This document shows positions 36,326 to 47,429 of a stretch of DNA of 64,000 nucleotides, piece by piece; the stretch's first letter is position 1; each line of letters starts with the position of its first letter. The stretch is taken from assembly GCA_005406025.1 (NCBI GenBank), contig BGZK01000145.1:310001-374000 (forward strand). Reading direction: 5' to 3'. The notes beneath the pieces are model-generated. The model ran no database searches. It worked only from the letters and a program-made list of their open reading frames with translations, and was not told the origin of the DNA. Made by a program: the position numbers and the translations under genes. This stretch comes from Eumeta japonica (Eukaryota > Arthropoda > Insecta > Lepidoptera > Psychidae).

Positions 36326-36598
36326 ATGGCGCGCCGGGGCGTCGTGTGCTCACGCGTAGTGCTGTTGTCTATGGTGATGACGTCTAGATCGGCGATCGCC
36401 GTCGATGCGTTCTGTCGGAGCTTGAGGCCGGCGCACGACTTCGACGAGAGGGCCGTGCTGGGGCTGTGGTACACACGCGAGTATATATTTCACGACAGTA
36501 GCGGAATAGAAGCAGACACGGGTCGGCATTGCCCCGCGATACAGATAAGGAAGTTGGAGGATTACATTAACGGCCGGTCGACTTTTAGTGAGACCTTC
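36326..36598 (+). CDS. Gene B exon 1
   Basis: 91 codons, from an ATG followed by a signal peptide to a phase-0 donor of consensus quality (TTC/GTGAGT). It carries both N-terminal cysteines and the G-L-W-Y motif. Reading on past the donor meets a stop within 30 bp, which supports splicing. Confidence 0.75.
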
Positions 36599-39500
36599 GT
36601 GAGTACCGCTGTTCGGCCGTTAAATTAATTACGCTCGAGATTGGCTCTCGTAGTAAATGAGAGATCGTGTAGCAAATGTAACATTAACGAAATTATTGCT
36701 TAATTTTTGTTATATTCATTGCAGTGATACCTAATTAGGATTTTAATTTAATTTAATATCCTATATAATTATTCTAAATACAATCTAAGCGTCCGTTTCG
36801 TCTATTGGACGCCCTCTGCTGCATAGTCTCCCCCCTTAATTAGACACATGATGGAAAATGCTATTAACTCTTAAATCCTGACACCAATTGATGTTAGTCT
36901 ATTCCTACCACGAGGAAAAAGATCTTAAAACATTACGGTGACATTTCTTCAAAAATTTTTAAACTTTTAAATTAGATTCGAAGAAATTCATTATAAACAA
37001 CTGTTAAAACTAAAGATCTAAGTCTATATTACAGGTAGGTTATATTTTATGCTCAGCACAAATATGATCATAACAAGGAGCTAAAGACAGTCTCAGTTTT
37101 ACTGTCGTTTTGACGCGTGGAAAAGCAGCAACAACCGGGTTTTTAGGATAGTAATGGACTATTCTACAATCTTCATCTTGTATAGTTAATACACCTTTTA
37201 AGCTGCTCTTTATATTGCCAGGTAAATTCGGCCGTAATAACTTTGATTCCAAATGGGGTTCTATAACAGTAAATCTCATTTTTTTATTTATTCACGTCGC
37301 TTCTATATAATTCCTTTTGCGGAGTTCGTAAAAGATTCATTATCATTTTCGTCTGTAAGTGCAACGCAACGTGACTGAGAAATTATTTTTTGAAATCTAA
37401 AAAAAAAATCATTTTAATATCGATAAATTCTTAACATATAAACGTAAAATTGAGAAAAATATATTAATCAAAATAAATGAATGCTCATACACAAACGACT
37501 ACATATAAAATTACATTAAGACTTACCAAAGTACACGAAACAGAGTTTTCAGTAACGAGTCCCGAAAAACTAGGTTCAATTCTACCGCGGGCTATGGAGG
37601 TACCCAGAGCAGGTGTAGAAGCGACTAAACGCGCACGGCGCCCACGGGCTGCTGATCTGCCGATCTGCCATCTATCCAGAGGCAATTAGATGGCGCGGCG
37701 CTTACGTGTGTAGTGTAGTTCGAAAAATATGGAGTTTCAAAACATTTGGAGGGTGCTCCGGGTCCCCCGGTAGGGTTTAATAGTCACAGTCCTAATAAGT
37801 GATCAAAATTTTGTTTTTTATACCGATGCATACAAAGTTGTCGCGAAGTTTGATTTCTACAAAAAAAAAATCACCTCATTTTAATTAAATATCTACCGTA
37901 CTAGAATACCGTATAAGACCTCCGAAGTTCAACTCCTTATTGCCAAAATATATTTGTGATTGTTGTTGAACTGGCTGGCATTCATACCATAGAGAATCTC
38001 ATTTTAGGGTAGTGCAGTGTGAAAAACTGTCTCATTTTAAGGGTATTATTTAAAGGGCTTACATTTTAATCGTAGTAGTTTTACTATACATAAGAATTTA
38101 TATTACGATTTAAAATTGTTCATCTTTTATTGACGCATTTAATAAAAGACGCGTTTAATACTTTTCATTTGATTTTTTGGAAACTCCGATTTATAATGGT
38201 CAATAATATTTTCTAATATGAAGTAAAAAATACTTTCGATACCAGATACTATGACTTTTAACAGATGTATATGCGAAAAGTCCAAAATAATATGTTTCTA
38301 TGGACACCTGAGTACTTAAAAATTATATAAGATTTCATACTTATTAAACAATGGGTTACTAGTAAAACATGTGATTTCGGCACTTTAAAAACAATAACTA
38401 AAATATCAATGTATTTATTCGGTTACATGTGTAACTGTATTTTATACATAAATCAAAATCCGTTATTTTAATTTCTTCTAAGCTACACTTACAAGATTTT
38501 AAGATGCCAACAAAGGGGACAGCCAGTCTGTAGGTTATTCATAAATTCGTAGCAGTTCAAGTCGTAGCAGCTGTCGAGTGCGTTGATCGCTGGTTGATTT
38601 TTTGTTTTAGCCTACACCGCCCACGCCCTACCCCGCCCTCACGAACAGCCCCTACTACAACCGCGCCTTCGCGTCCACGACGGAAAACCACCGGACGCGG
38701 AGCTTCGTGCTGGAATGGCACGAGGGGATATGGACGGAGGAATACCATTTCCGGGTGAATCCCATGTACCGCGGGTTCTGGCCGACGAATATACCCGATC
38801 GGAGTAAGTGTCGACGCAGCTTCGCCGCCGTCGGGCACCTGTGTATCTTTCCTTTGTTGAATTGAAGGATAACAGGGAAGCGTAATGTTTTTCAGTAACT
38901 GTAAAAATGGGTAAATACGTACTTTTGATTTGGTATTAGACGAAGAGTGTTCTACAAAACACTGACATCATATTTCAGTTTTGCCTCATGCAGTACTCGT
39001 ACAGTACGCCGTTTGGTGTTTTTTTCAATTCATCGAAAAACACATTTTCAGGAAAGTTAAAAATATTAATGCACAAAGCACAATTGAATACGCTCATTTC
39101 TTTTCTGTTTGTCTATAGTTTTAGGACAATATTGCTAATCCGATGTAATGCAGTAATTAATGAACTGTTTGGCTGATAAATGAGATATATTTTTTAAATT
39201 TTTGTAATCAAATATAAAAAAATAATTACATTTTGATGTGTTGCGTATGATGATTTTTTTATAAAATTTGATTGCCAAATACGATTTTCTTCGTCTTAGA
39301 CAGTAGATAGCCATCACAGACTAGAACAAATTTAGTATAACTATTAGCGATACTGGGATTATTGAATTATTTCCGAAAATATCTTCTGGGCAATGTAATA
39401 CATTATTAGTTTTAATTATTTAGTTTCTCTGACGAATAAATTGCACTCTGTAAGTCGAATAAAATCCGTAAACTAACGATTGTTATCAGTCTTATACCTC

Positions 39501-40785
39501 ATAATAGCATTCGCCCGCGGCCCTGCCCGCATGGACATCGAACGAGTTCTTTTATAGACGCTTGCCTGCAATATACATTAACATGCAGCATGCAACCCAC
39601 CGCTGACCCTCGAATCTGCCTCTCCTCTACGAATCTCTATCCAAATGATTGAATATTGATTCCAGAGGATTGACAGATATCGAACACCTAAGCAAGTGTT
39701 ATTTATTTTTGAAAGAGTTCTTTCATCTTTCACATCGATCGATCACGCCGTCAACAATGATCCCGATATCGTTCCTCCTTTTGATTTGATTCCCGGCTCC
39801 GCTTTCGATTACCGTTCTAGTACCGATCTGAATTCCGGTTCCGTTCAAAATATTACATAACTCAACCGCGGCTTCGCCCGCAAGAATACACAATTTTTTT
39901 GATCGATAGCTTTATTATCCATTGCCCCATGATCTCGATCTCGGTCCCGTTTTCAATTCCGTACCGTACGTACAATACCCGTACCGTAAGGTCCTGCATT
40001 CTTATGGGGTACCGAAAACACAAGTCATTCCGTAATGTATTTATTATGGAATGATCTCATTTACGCTCTGAACTAGAAGCTCTCTTGCACGTTGTTCTTT
40101 CCAATGACCCATCGGCAGAAACAAGTAATCCGTTCTATGACCACGCAAGCAAAGTCGCGAGCAGAAGTTAGTGTCTTTATAAATTATATCATACATGCTA
40201 TTCTGATGTACAAGCTATATTACAGTAAAGTTTTAGCTGATTCTGTTCAGTCGTTAAAACGTCCAAACATCCAGCGTGCAAACTTTCGCATTCATAATAT
40301 TAGTAGGATAGTGAGTAGGTATATTCCTACATTTTTAATTTTAATTCATGTCGATTCTTGAATTTTTTTTTTTTGTTATCATACTCGCGATTAGACGAAT
40401 ATAAAAGCAAGAGTTGTGTAAGTGGATAACATGGAGTTGCTGTTACGTAAAATAAGATATCGGCCTAATAATTAATTTTGATATTACAGGCGTGGACAAA
40501 ATGTACCGTTTCTTAGGCGGCGCCATTCAAGTACTGAAAGTGTCCACCAACTACCTGGTCCTTAACTTCTGCATGCGTCTGCCGTACTCGAAGCATTTCA
40601 GCGTGATCCTGTCGCGTAACGAGCACCAGCTCACCGGCGAGGACCTGGCCGTCATACATAACATCTTCACCACGAAACGCCTTCCAACCTCCTCCCTCAA
40701 GAGGGTCTGCGACAACTCGGCAGATATGAATTACTCTGGGGTTTTGACATTTATCGTTCTTCTGATATCCAGATGGTGTATGTGA
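36326..40785 (+). CDS. Gene B, secreted GPI-type lipocalin-like protein
   Basis: Three exons, 36326-36598, 38611-38803 and 40490-40785, join to 253 codons plus TGA. Intron 1 is phase 0 (GAGACCTTC/GTGAGT ... TTGTTTTAG/CCTACA); intron 2 is phase 1 (GATCGGA/GTAAGT ... ATATTACAG/GCGTGG). Residues 1-27 form a signal peptide. Cys30 and Cys69 bracket G46-L-W48-Y49 with Glu52 and His56. Exon 2 gives a Trp-rich beta-like part (F-V-L-E-W-H-E). Exon 3 supplies Cys183 and Cys229. Residues 230-253 run D-N-S-A-D-M-N-Y-S-G into a hydrophobic tail, which fits a GPI-attachment signal. About 250 residues with G-x-W and two likely disulphides fit a lipocalin-like fold. Ligand and tissue are unknown. Confidence 0.78.
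36600..38610. other. Gene B intron 1
   Basis: About 2.0 kb, AT-rich, containing the antisense frame at 37040-37279 and a moderately GC-rich patch at 37590-37780 without a credible frame. It ends in the T-rich acceptor TTTTTTGTTTTAG. Confidence 0.6.
37040..37279 (-). CDS. Antisense 79-aa frame inside gene B intron
   Basis: An ATG in an A-rich context opens a 79-codon frame with balanced composition: an N-terminal R-F-T-V-I-E-P-H-L-E stretch, a V-L-T-I-Q-D-E-D-C-R-I-V-H-Y-Y-P block, P-R-V-K-T-T-V-K-L-R, and a C-terminal A-P-C-Y-D-H-I-C-A-E-H-K. The C-x4-C-x2-H end could bind metal. It looks much more protein-like than the chance frames around it and lies opposite to the gene B transcript. I do not recognise the family. 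It may be a complete small gene, a last exon, or a transposon-borne fragment. Confidence 0.4.
   Translation of the reverse strand: MRFTVIEPHLESKLLRPNLPGNIKSSLKGVLTIQDEDCRIVHYYPKNPVVAAFPRVKTTVKLRLSLAPCYDHICAEHKI
38611..38803 (+). CDS. Gene B exon 2
   Basis: 193 bp between TTGTTTTAG and a strong GTAAGT donor; phase 0 in, phase 1 out. It starts Pro/Thr-rich, then gives a beta-type S-F-V-L-E-W-H-E-G-I-W-T-E-E-Y stretch and N-P-M-Y-R-G-F-W. The GC-rich third positions stand out from the AT-rich introns. Gene C exon 2 shows the equivalent L-L-L-L-W-D-E-E-G. Confidence 0.72.
38804..40489. other. Gene B intron 2 with composite repeat
   Basis: About 1.7 kb, AT-rich, with the composite repeat at 39510-39975 and an inverted 'tcattccgtaatg ... 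ggaatga' stem near 40025-40052. It ends in AATTTTGATATTACAG. Confidence 0.55.
39510..39975 (+). repeat. Composite repeat: GC words plus degenerate hexamers
   Basis: Words 'cgcccgcggccctgcccgc' (39511-39529) and 'accgcggcttcgcccgc' (39865-39881) alternate with hexamer-rhythm sequence (GATTCCCGGCTCC, GATTACCG, CGATCTGAATTCCGGTTCC, CTCGATCTCGGTCCCG). Lies inside gene B intron 2. Confidence 0.5.
40490..40785 (+). CDS. Gene B exon 3
   Basis: Starts two bases into a codon (phase 1) after TATTACAG and runs to TGA. It has A-I-Q-V-L-K-V, Cys183, a helix-like S-R-N-E-H-Q-L-T-G-E-D-L, T-S-S-L-K-R-V-C, and a hydrophobic end of 15 residues. A polyadenylation signal follows at 40822. Confidence 0.75.
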
Positions 40786-40821
40786 CGGAGGAATTGTGGG
40801 TTAAATAACTTAAAAATATGT

Positions 40822-40827
40822 AATAAA
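40822..40827 (+). terminator. Polyadenylation signal of gene B
   Basis: AATAAA 37 bases after the gene B stop codon, in the sequence ATGTAATAAAAAG, followed by a T-rich tract. This is the first exact AATAAA after the stop. Confidence 0.6.
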
Positions 40828-40829
40828 AA

Positions 40830-41937
40830 GTTTTTCCGTCATATTTATTTCATATGTATTTAAATCAAAATGATACTATTATCTAATTTGCTCCATATTG
40901 TTTTAATAAGTATTAAAATGAAAGTGAAGTTGTTTGGCTTTTGATATTGTTAAGACCTTAAAAATATAGTACAGAATTAATTTTATATAGAACTAATTAA
41001 AAATGTAGAACGTGTTCAACGAAAAACGAAATTTTAAATAAACGATATTATATTTTTACTTATTTTATTTACAAGTTCGTTGAGACCTTTTCCCCGAGAG
41101 AATGTAAAAACAAAATGCAAATTGTCTTGATTTGAAAATGATAAAGTATGGCCGTCTCTATAGAAAACAAGGAAAATTTGCATTATTTTTATCGTTTGAG
41201 AAATTTAAGCTTTAATATACCTACCGATTATTTTTTAAGGTGTCCCACCCATTAGGTAAATGGTTATTCTTGGATATATGGAAAAAAAATTGCACGAAGT
41301 TAAAAAGAAATTTATCACAGCAAAATCGGCTTTACTAGTTAACGAGTAGCTAATAGTCGACCAAGTTATAAAATGTATTTGCAGAAGTAAAAAGCAAAAT
41401 TTCGTACAAATTTCATTGAAAATCACTTAAATGGCGTTGTTGGCTGTGTAAAACAGTTATTAAATATAAGCTTATGCGCCATGTACAATTATGGAAATAG
41501 AAAATTATAATATCCTTAACACCCGTCCTATCTGGGCCCGTTTTAGACGATAACGTCTAATACTACTTAACAGCTTGAGTTTACGGTTTAATGGTCATTA
41601 TTAGACATTAAACCATAAACTCAATTGATAGATTTGTAGTGTCAAACAAAAAGCCCCCTTCTAAGTTCGTATACTGTAACGGGCAACTACGGAGCCCTAT
41701 ATTGCACGTGTCCTGATACGTACTTGGTAAAAAGCTCATAACGTAACTTCGATCCTATCATGTAAAGTGTACGATTACCTGCAATTTATTTATTTAATAA
41801 AAATCGTCCAACGTCGAATTGAAATGTATTAAAATCCTCGCCTTGAATGCCAACGTGATTCACTTCATTATACATGTCAAAGTAGACGGTCTGTTGCATT
41901 CGTGCCATATTTAGTCGGACACTCCTAATGCAGAAGC
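40830..41937. other. Intergenic B-C
   Basis: AT-rich spacer with one 19-bp hairpin (41575-41624). It must include the gene C promoter, but no TATA box was identified with confidence. Confidence 0.4.
41575..41624. repeat. 19-bp hairpin upstream of gene C
   Basis: Arms 41575-41593 and 41606-41624 pair at 18 of 19 positions (core TTGAGTTTACGGTTTAATG), with a 12-nt loop. It lies about 310 bp before the gene C start codon. Confidence 0.85.
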
Positions 41938-42186
41938 ATGTCTTTCGGGTGTCTCCGCCATATTTTGTTTCTATTGGCAATAGCGTTCGAAGCGGCGAAC
42001 GCATCGTGTCGTCACGAACCAAGATGGCGGCATAAATTCAAAATGGAGGACAGTTTCGGGATGTGGTACGCGGTGGAGATGGCGCAACACGCGCCCGACC
42101 TCACCGACAGGCCGGGTCGAGCGGGGTGCTTAACGCTGCACGTAGTCGATGTCGGCGATGAAGCGGACCGGCGCGACCTTTTGGCG
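41938..42186 (+). CDS. Gene C exon 1
   Basis: 83 codons, with signal peptide, Cys24, G-M-W-Y and Cys64, ending in the phase-0 donor GCG/GTGAGT. Read-through meets a stop shortly after. Confidence 0.75.
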
Positions 42187-45100
42187 GTGAGTCCTAGGAA
42201 ATCGACGACTTAATGACGTATTTCGAGTGTAATTTCATTACCTACGAAATAAAGATATTTTTGATTTGATTGATTGATTTACACATCTCCAGCGTCCGTC
42301 GTTATGGGCCATATGGGTGGATAATAACAATAATTTAGTATTGTAAAGTTTTTTCCTTTTTCTTTTGGGCATCCTTTGAGATCTTCTTTCAATCGCCGAT
42401 TTATTTAAACATTTTCTGCGCTGACTTTAATAGAGTACCAAATAAAAATTTTGAAATTGATGTATTATCATTAAAATTTTAGTAACAGTAGCGTGAATGA
42501 AAGAGTTTAATTCTTTTAAAAATATTTTTATAACCGTATCACTGTAGTGAGCGGACAGGGAATACAACACACCATATGAATTAGAAATCTCTTAAATTGA
42601 TCTACTTATAGGTTACTGTATTCATTTCAATGACGTTTCTTTCACACAGCCTTATAGAGAAAAAACGGTTCCAATAAATTGAATATATTTTTTTAATACA
42701 ATTATTGTTAAATTGTTTTATAGCCGTTCGTCCAAGATGATACGCTACAAAATTCGAAATATCTATACAACCGGCGTAGGAAGTCAGACGCCCACCCGAA
42801 AAGGGCAAACGAGGTTCCTCAAAAGAGACGCCTCCTATTGCTTTGGGACGAGGAAGGGCTAACTTTGGAGCAAGTTTACTTTTACTCGGACGAGAATCCG
42901 GCGCTGTGGGTGGCGCAACAGGCGGAAGACGGTAAATACGTATAATGCGCATATAGTAAATACCTATTAGGTATTATAGAGACAGTGTACAATGCGGAAA
43001 GGCCAAGTATAGGTAAGGACGTGTGAAGAAAAAATTTCAAATATTTTTTTTTTTGATTAGGCGCAATAAAAGAATTGAAAAAGAATCATACATAATGCAA
43101 ATCTTTGGCATTTTAAAAGACATTACATGCAGATAAGATTTTATATTAAGATATAAAAATACATATTTTTAAACATAGTTTAATATGAAGATTGAGCAAT
43201 ATCTACATTAATATTATAAATAGATAAAAAATTGTAAAAACTCCTTCATTAATAATTTTCTTTTCGTTTATTTTGTCCGAACGATTTGGTAATTACACAC
43301 TTAATCATCTGTAATTCGCTTTCAAATTTATATTTGCTTGTGTAAATTTTGATTAAGTATGTTGTTGATATCCCCAATAAATAAAAAAAAAAGTAAAATA
43401 CTAAATTCCTGCTGAGTAATACAAACAAATTTTCTTTTGATTTATTTTAATATGTCAACTTTCATCACATATCGTTCAGAGTTTTAATGTTCAGTGATAT
43501 GTACGCACGCAGGCACGCAGGACGCATACACGCAGTACGCATGCACGCACGCACAACACGCATACGCGCACGCGATTTTATATATATAACGATAAATGTT
43601 GTTTTTTGTCCGGGCGTCACATAAAAACTACTGAACGTATTCGTATGCAGTTTTGATCATTCGACGCGGAATGTTTTCTAGATTGTTAAAGGCTATTTAT
43701 AACATGAAAGATATGAAAGTATGTTTGAATGGACGTTTGTCATACATTGACGGCTGGGTGGATTGTAATAAAATTTTGCGTAGAGGTAGATTATGTTCTC
43801 AAATAGAATATAAGATTAATATAATAAAATTGTATTATATAATAAAATTAACTAACATTTTAAAATGTACAAATACCAGTTAGAATTGTAACCTGTTATC
43901 ACTAAAATCCATGGCCAATAAAGGAATGAGATTTGGATCGAGACCGCTGTTGAATTAACGGGACCGGGATCGGACTTGACAATGGAGCAGGACCGTGGTC
44001 GGGATTAGAGTTGACGGCGAGAACGGCTAAACAGAATTTCTTACATAAATATTGTGATTATGTAAATATGGTAATATTATTGCATTTTTATAAATGTTAT
44101 AAATTTTTGTAAATTGCAAATTTTGTAAATAATATTTAAAATATGATAATTATTGCACCTATGTGAATGAACAACGCAATCACGAACGCGACATTGAATG
44201 AGAAACGAGCAATGGAATCGAAATAACAACGGGGAAAATGTCCGAATCAGTATTGTGATTGAAAGGCAAGATCATTGAACATAAAATCTGAAGTCATTTA
44301 TTTTACGTACACACGGGCGGCCTGAGCGAATACTAGTAATATAATTTATTTTATCTCTCAATACTCAATCCAATGGATCATCAAACACAACAAAGATGAT
44401 ATTTTTATAATTCAACAACTAGTATAATAGATTTAAATTTTTTAGTAACTGGCATGCAGTAATATGCTGGTTATTCATTGGTCCATAAAAAGAGACGATA
44501 CACAGTCCTGCGCTCAAAAACGGACGCAGTAAATAAGTGCTAAAACAGGCAGTTTAGCACTCATTGCATTCAGTGTAGTTTCGTCGGACCTTCCGTTACG
44601 ACGTTAAAGTGTTCTATTAAAAATGCAAAAACAAGACATATTAAGGTGAAGTGAGTTCAGGGAATACTCTTCTTTGAAAAATCATTGTAATTAAACAACT
44701 TCAACTTATTTTCCAGAAATTTAATATAGTAATCTTGAGGGCTTTCTGCAGGGACAAACGCTATTCAAAACACGATTGAGCATTTTTGGCTCGATAAAAA
44801 AAAATCGTAAACATGGCTCTAAATTGCACTTATAAAAAATTCTAACAATTCAATGCAATCACCTTTTTTAATGAAAATTATACCAAAAATTGCACAATTT
44901 GCATTACGAGCGCAATCCGCTATTACTTTTTAAAATAAAATTATTTAAATGAAATGATGAAAAAAAACAGCGATTTTTGCCCGCGCGCCCTATAGGTGCT
45001 CAATCATGTATAATAAGTTTTCGATGAATATTTCGTATTTCTTCATTTAAAGCAGCATCAAAAGCCGAGATATAAACCGACTTAAAAGAAATAGACCTAA

Positions 45101-46980
45101 GCAACGCCGATCTCGTACTTCATGTGTTGTCATTTTATTTGGTCGCTTAATAACAGAGACTGTTCTTATACTAATGTATAAGAACAGTCTCTATTTATCT
45201 TTTTTAATTTTTTAATTCTTATTTATTTTTATTTATACAAAGCTCAAAATTACCTCTACAAGAAAATTATACAATAGATTAAACCTATTCCACAAATAAT
45301 TATGTATATTACATTTGAAATTTAAAAAGAAATTTGAAATTTTTTTTTTAACAAATTATATATAAGCATTATGTTTATCAAAAATATGTTAATGTTTAAA
45401 TAATAGTCATCTTATTTTATTGTATAAATAATAAGACGGTTATATATTATTATAATCTATACACTTTAGAAATTATCAAGTTCTTTCATTATATTTCCAC
45501 TGATATTATGAAAGCAACGATTTATACTAATTTAAATCATAGATGATCACTATATTAACCTTTATTATGAAAAAAAATATGCTGTGATTTTCTTCATACG
45601 TTCAACCAAAACACAATAATAAAAATTTAAAATAATATTAAACCACTCTACTGATGTCTTGTTTTAGAACAGCACGCGTAAATTGTAAAAAATATGACTT
45701 ATTGTCTTCCAATAACAAAATGATCGTTATTTGTTCTCTTTGCATTTAAAAATGAACCTTATGTTATGACATTTCGGTTGAAATGTCAGATGAAAATTAT
45801 ATTCCATTCCTTCTTTTTCTTTGGCATTGCAACATGGTATCATAAAATGTGAGACAGAGACAAAATGTACATTTTGAGCCTTTTCTCGCCGTTCGAATAA
45901 TGATAATGGCAACTGTACATCTACATCTATGACGTCACTGCACTAATAACGAATTTTCGAGAATTAACAACGGATACAATTTAATGTTTTCATTGACTCA
46001 TATGTAAAAGATAAAGTAAAACATTGATTTGTTTTGAACATGTAATACATAGAAATAATTTTATTCAAATTGATGAACTTTAAAAGGTATAAAAAGAAAA
46101 TTAATACGTATTAAAAAAATCATGAATAATTTGCAGTACAATTATAGTTTGTTATTCTCAAAGTTATTCAAAACAAAAAGGACAATATGTACAAAATCGT
46201 AATCTATGACTTGTTAACTAAAGGTAAGAAATATATCAATCTAGTGTGAAACTCCTAAGAGTAACTTAGAATAAAAAATAGCTAGAGACACGCAAGATTT
46301 AAAACAAAAATATAAAAAGTTTTATACTGAAATATTGCCAATGTCCGCTCTATGATATATTGTTTTAGACTCATGCTGCAGTCAAATGCAGCTGTAGTAC
46401 GAAAATGAGCTGGATCGGACAGTGAGATACCACACTACCACAGGATATAGGTTAGAAGGCACGGGTTACAAAGTCAAATAAAAAATGGTGATTTCCGTAC
46501 AAAAATTCGAAAAAATATACCCTACAACCTTCTCTAAACCAGCTCAAACGGTCAAAGTCCCATGTCGATACGTTTATTAGTTTTTAAGTGATGCTCGCAC
46601 TAAGAATAATCGTTTTCTATAGGTCTTTTGTTACGTATATCTTTCCCTTTATATAAATTTTTGCCTCTTACATTTCAGAGCCGTGGTATCCAGATGCGGA
46701 AACGAGGCACGAAGAAATCATATATGTTCTGAAAATAACAAAATCCTCTTTGGTGTTGCACCACTGTATGGACAACGGACGGCCCCTGACCCTGTTTTTC
46801 CGTCGCTTTCCAATCCCTCTGAGGCGTTGGGAAAGGGCGCAGTTCAAAAATGTTTTGAAATCCCAAAACCTGGATGTTTACAGGGAGAGTGCTCTTTGTT
46901 TGACGTGTAGATGCTCGGGTATGCCATTACTCGTAATTTTGAGTTGTATGAAACTATTTTTGTATTATAATGAATATTAA
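41938..46980 (+). CDS. Gene C, secreted lipocalin-like protein
   Basis: Exons 41938-42186, 42724-42931 and 46679-46980 join to 252 codons plus TAA, one residue fewer than gene B. Phases are the same: 0 (TTGGCG/GTGAGT ... TTTTATAG/CCGTTC) then 1 (GAAGACG/GTAAAT ... CATTTCAG/AGCCGT). Residues 1-22 are a signal peptide. Cys24 and Cys64 flank G41-M-W43-Y44 with Glu47 and His51. Exon 2 is basic, then gives L-L-L-L-W-D-E-E-G. Exon 3 has K-S-S-L-V-L-H-H-C182, a Phe/Arg-rich F-F-R-R-F-P, and a cluster Cys226, Cys229, Cys231 before a hydrophobic tail that ends in polar Y-Y-N-E-Y. The tail is a weaker GPI signal than in B and could be a membrane anchor. Ligand unknown. Confidence 0.77.
42724..42931 (+). 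CDS. Gene C exon 2
   Basis: 208 bp, phase 0 in and phase 1 out. The acceptor follows TTGTTTTATAG; the donor is GACG/GTAAAT. It encodes a Lys/Arg-rich segment, then L-L-L-L-W-D-E-E-G and N-P-A-L-W. The frame is open only as an exon: it enters from upstream with no ATG. Confidence 0.72.
43497..43575 (+). repeat. CGCA-rich simple repeat
   Basis: Irregular CGCACGCA / CGCATGCA units, with a related tract at 20827-20875. It precedes a 'gtccgggcgtcacataaaaac' stretch, probably the end of a dispersed element. Confidence 0.6.
43915..44335 (-). repeat. Composite repeat, minus orientation
   Basis: Hexamer-rhythm sequence at 43935-44030 (GGGACCGGGATCGGA, CAGGACCGTGGTCGGGATT) and a 'cacacgggcggcctgagcg' word at 44310-44328: the same two parts as at 39510-39975, reversed. 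Confidence 0.5.
45155..45192. repeat. 16-bp perfect hairpin
   Basis: Arms 45155-45170 and 45177-45192 (AGAGACTGTTCTTATA and its exact complement) with a 6-nt loop CTAATG. Lies within intron 2 of gene C, so it is probably transcribed. Confidence 0.88.
46380..46450 (+). repeat. Retroelement family A, 5' part of the tail
   Basis: 'gcagctgtagtacgaaaatg' and 'gtgagataccacactacca' match the beginning of the tail at 715-800. The pyrimidine run and A-rich end are missing. Confidence 0.5.
46679..46980 (+). CDS. Gene C exon 3
   Basis: Phase-1 acceptor CATTTCAG/AG gives Glu153 across the junction, then P-W-Y-P. It holds the conserved S-S-L-V-L-H-H-C and a C-terminal cysteine cluster, and ends at TAA (46978-46980). 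No exact AATAAA was seen in the 100 bp that follow. Confidence 0.74.
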
Positions 46981-47368
46981 AATGGGTTAGCAATATTTAA
47001 GTTGTATAATCATTTTTAATATTATGAAATTACTAATTATGTATAATTGTATGTTACAGTTTTATACACTTTCATGAATAATTTTATGTGATCATTATTA
47101 TTTTGTTTTTAAAAATATAATTGTTACAATTGAAAATACCTTGTAGTTTTATTATGTCCTTGTTTCTGCCTAAATTCAAATAATCTGACTGATTTTTACA
47201 AAAGTCGTTACAGTTCTTACAAATAGATCATTTGGATTACATGAGGCGGAAAATCGGCAATTATTTATTTGTTTGTAATAGTTTGGGTTGGAAGGTATTT
47301 GTGTTACTGACTTATGAACATGAATTTCTGATTTAAAATGATAAAAGGTATATATACATATAGGGGAC

Positions 47369-47429
<61 letters not shown>

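Larger units (their letters stand above)
42932..46678. other. Gene C intron 2
   Basis: About 3.7 kb, AT-rich. It contains CGCA-type simple repeats (43497-43575), a reversed composite repeat (43915-44335), a perfect hairpin (45155-45192) and a fragment of retroelement family A (46380-46450). The short frames at 43653-43883 and 45727-45912 are not credible. Confidence 0.55.

Noticed and set aside
36118..36474. 118-codon minus-strand frame
   Set aside because: Antisense to gene B exon 1, which has signal peptide, motif and splice site.
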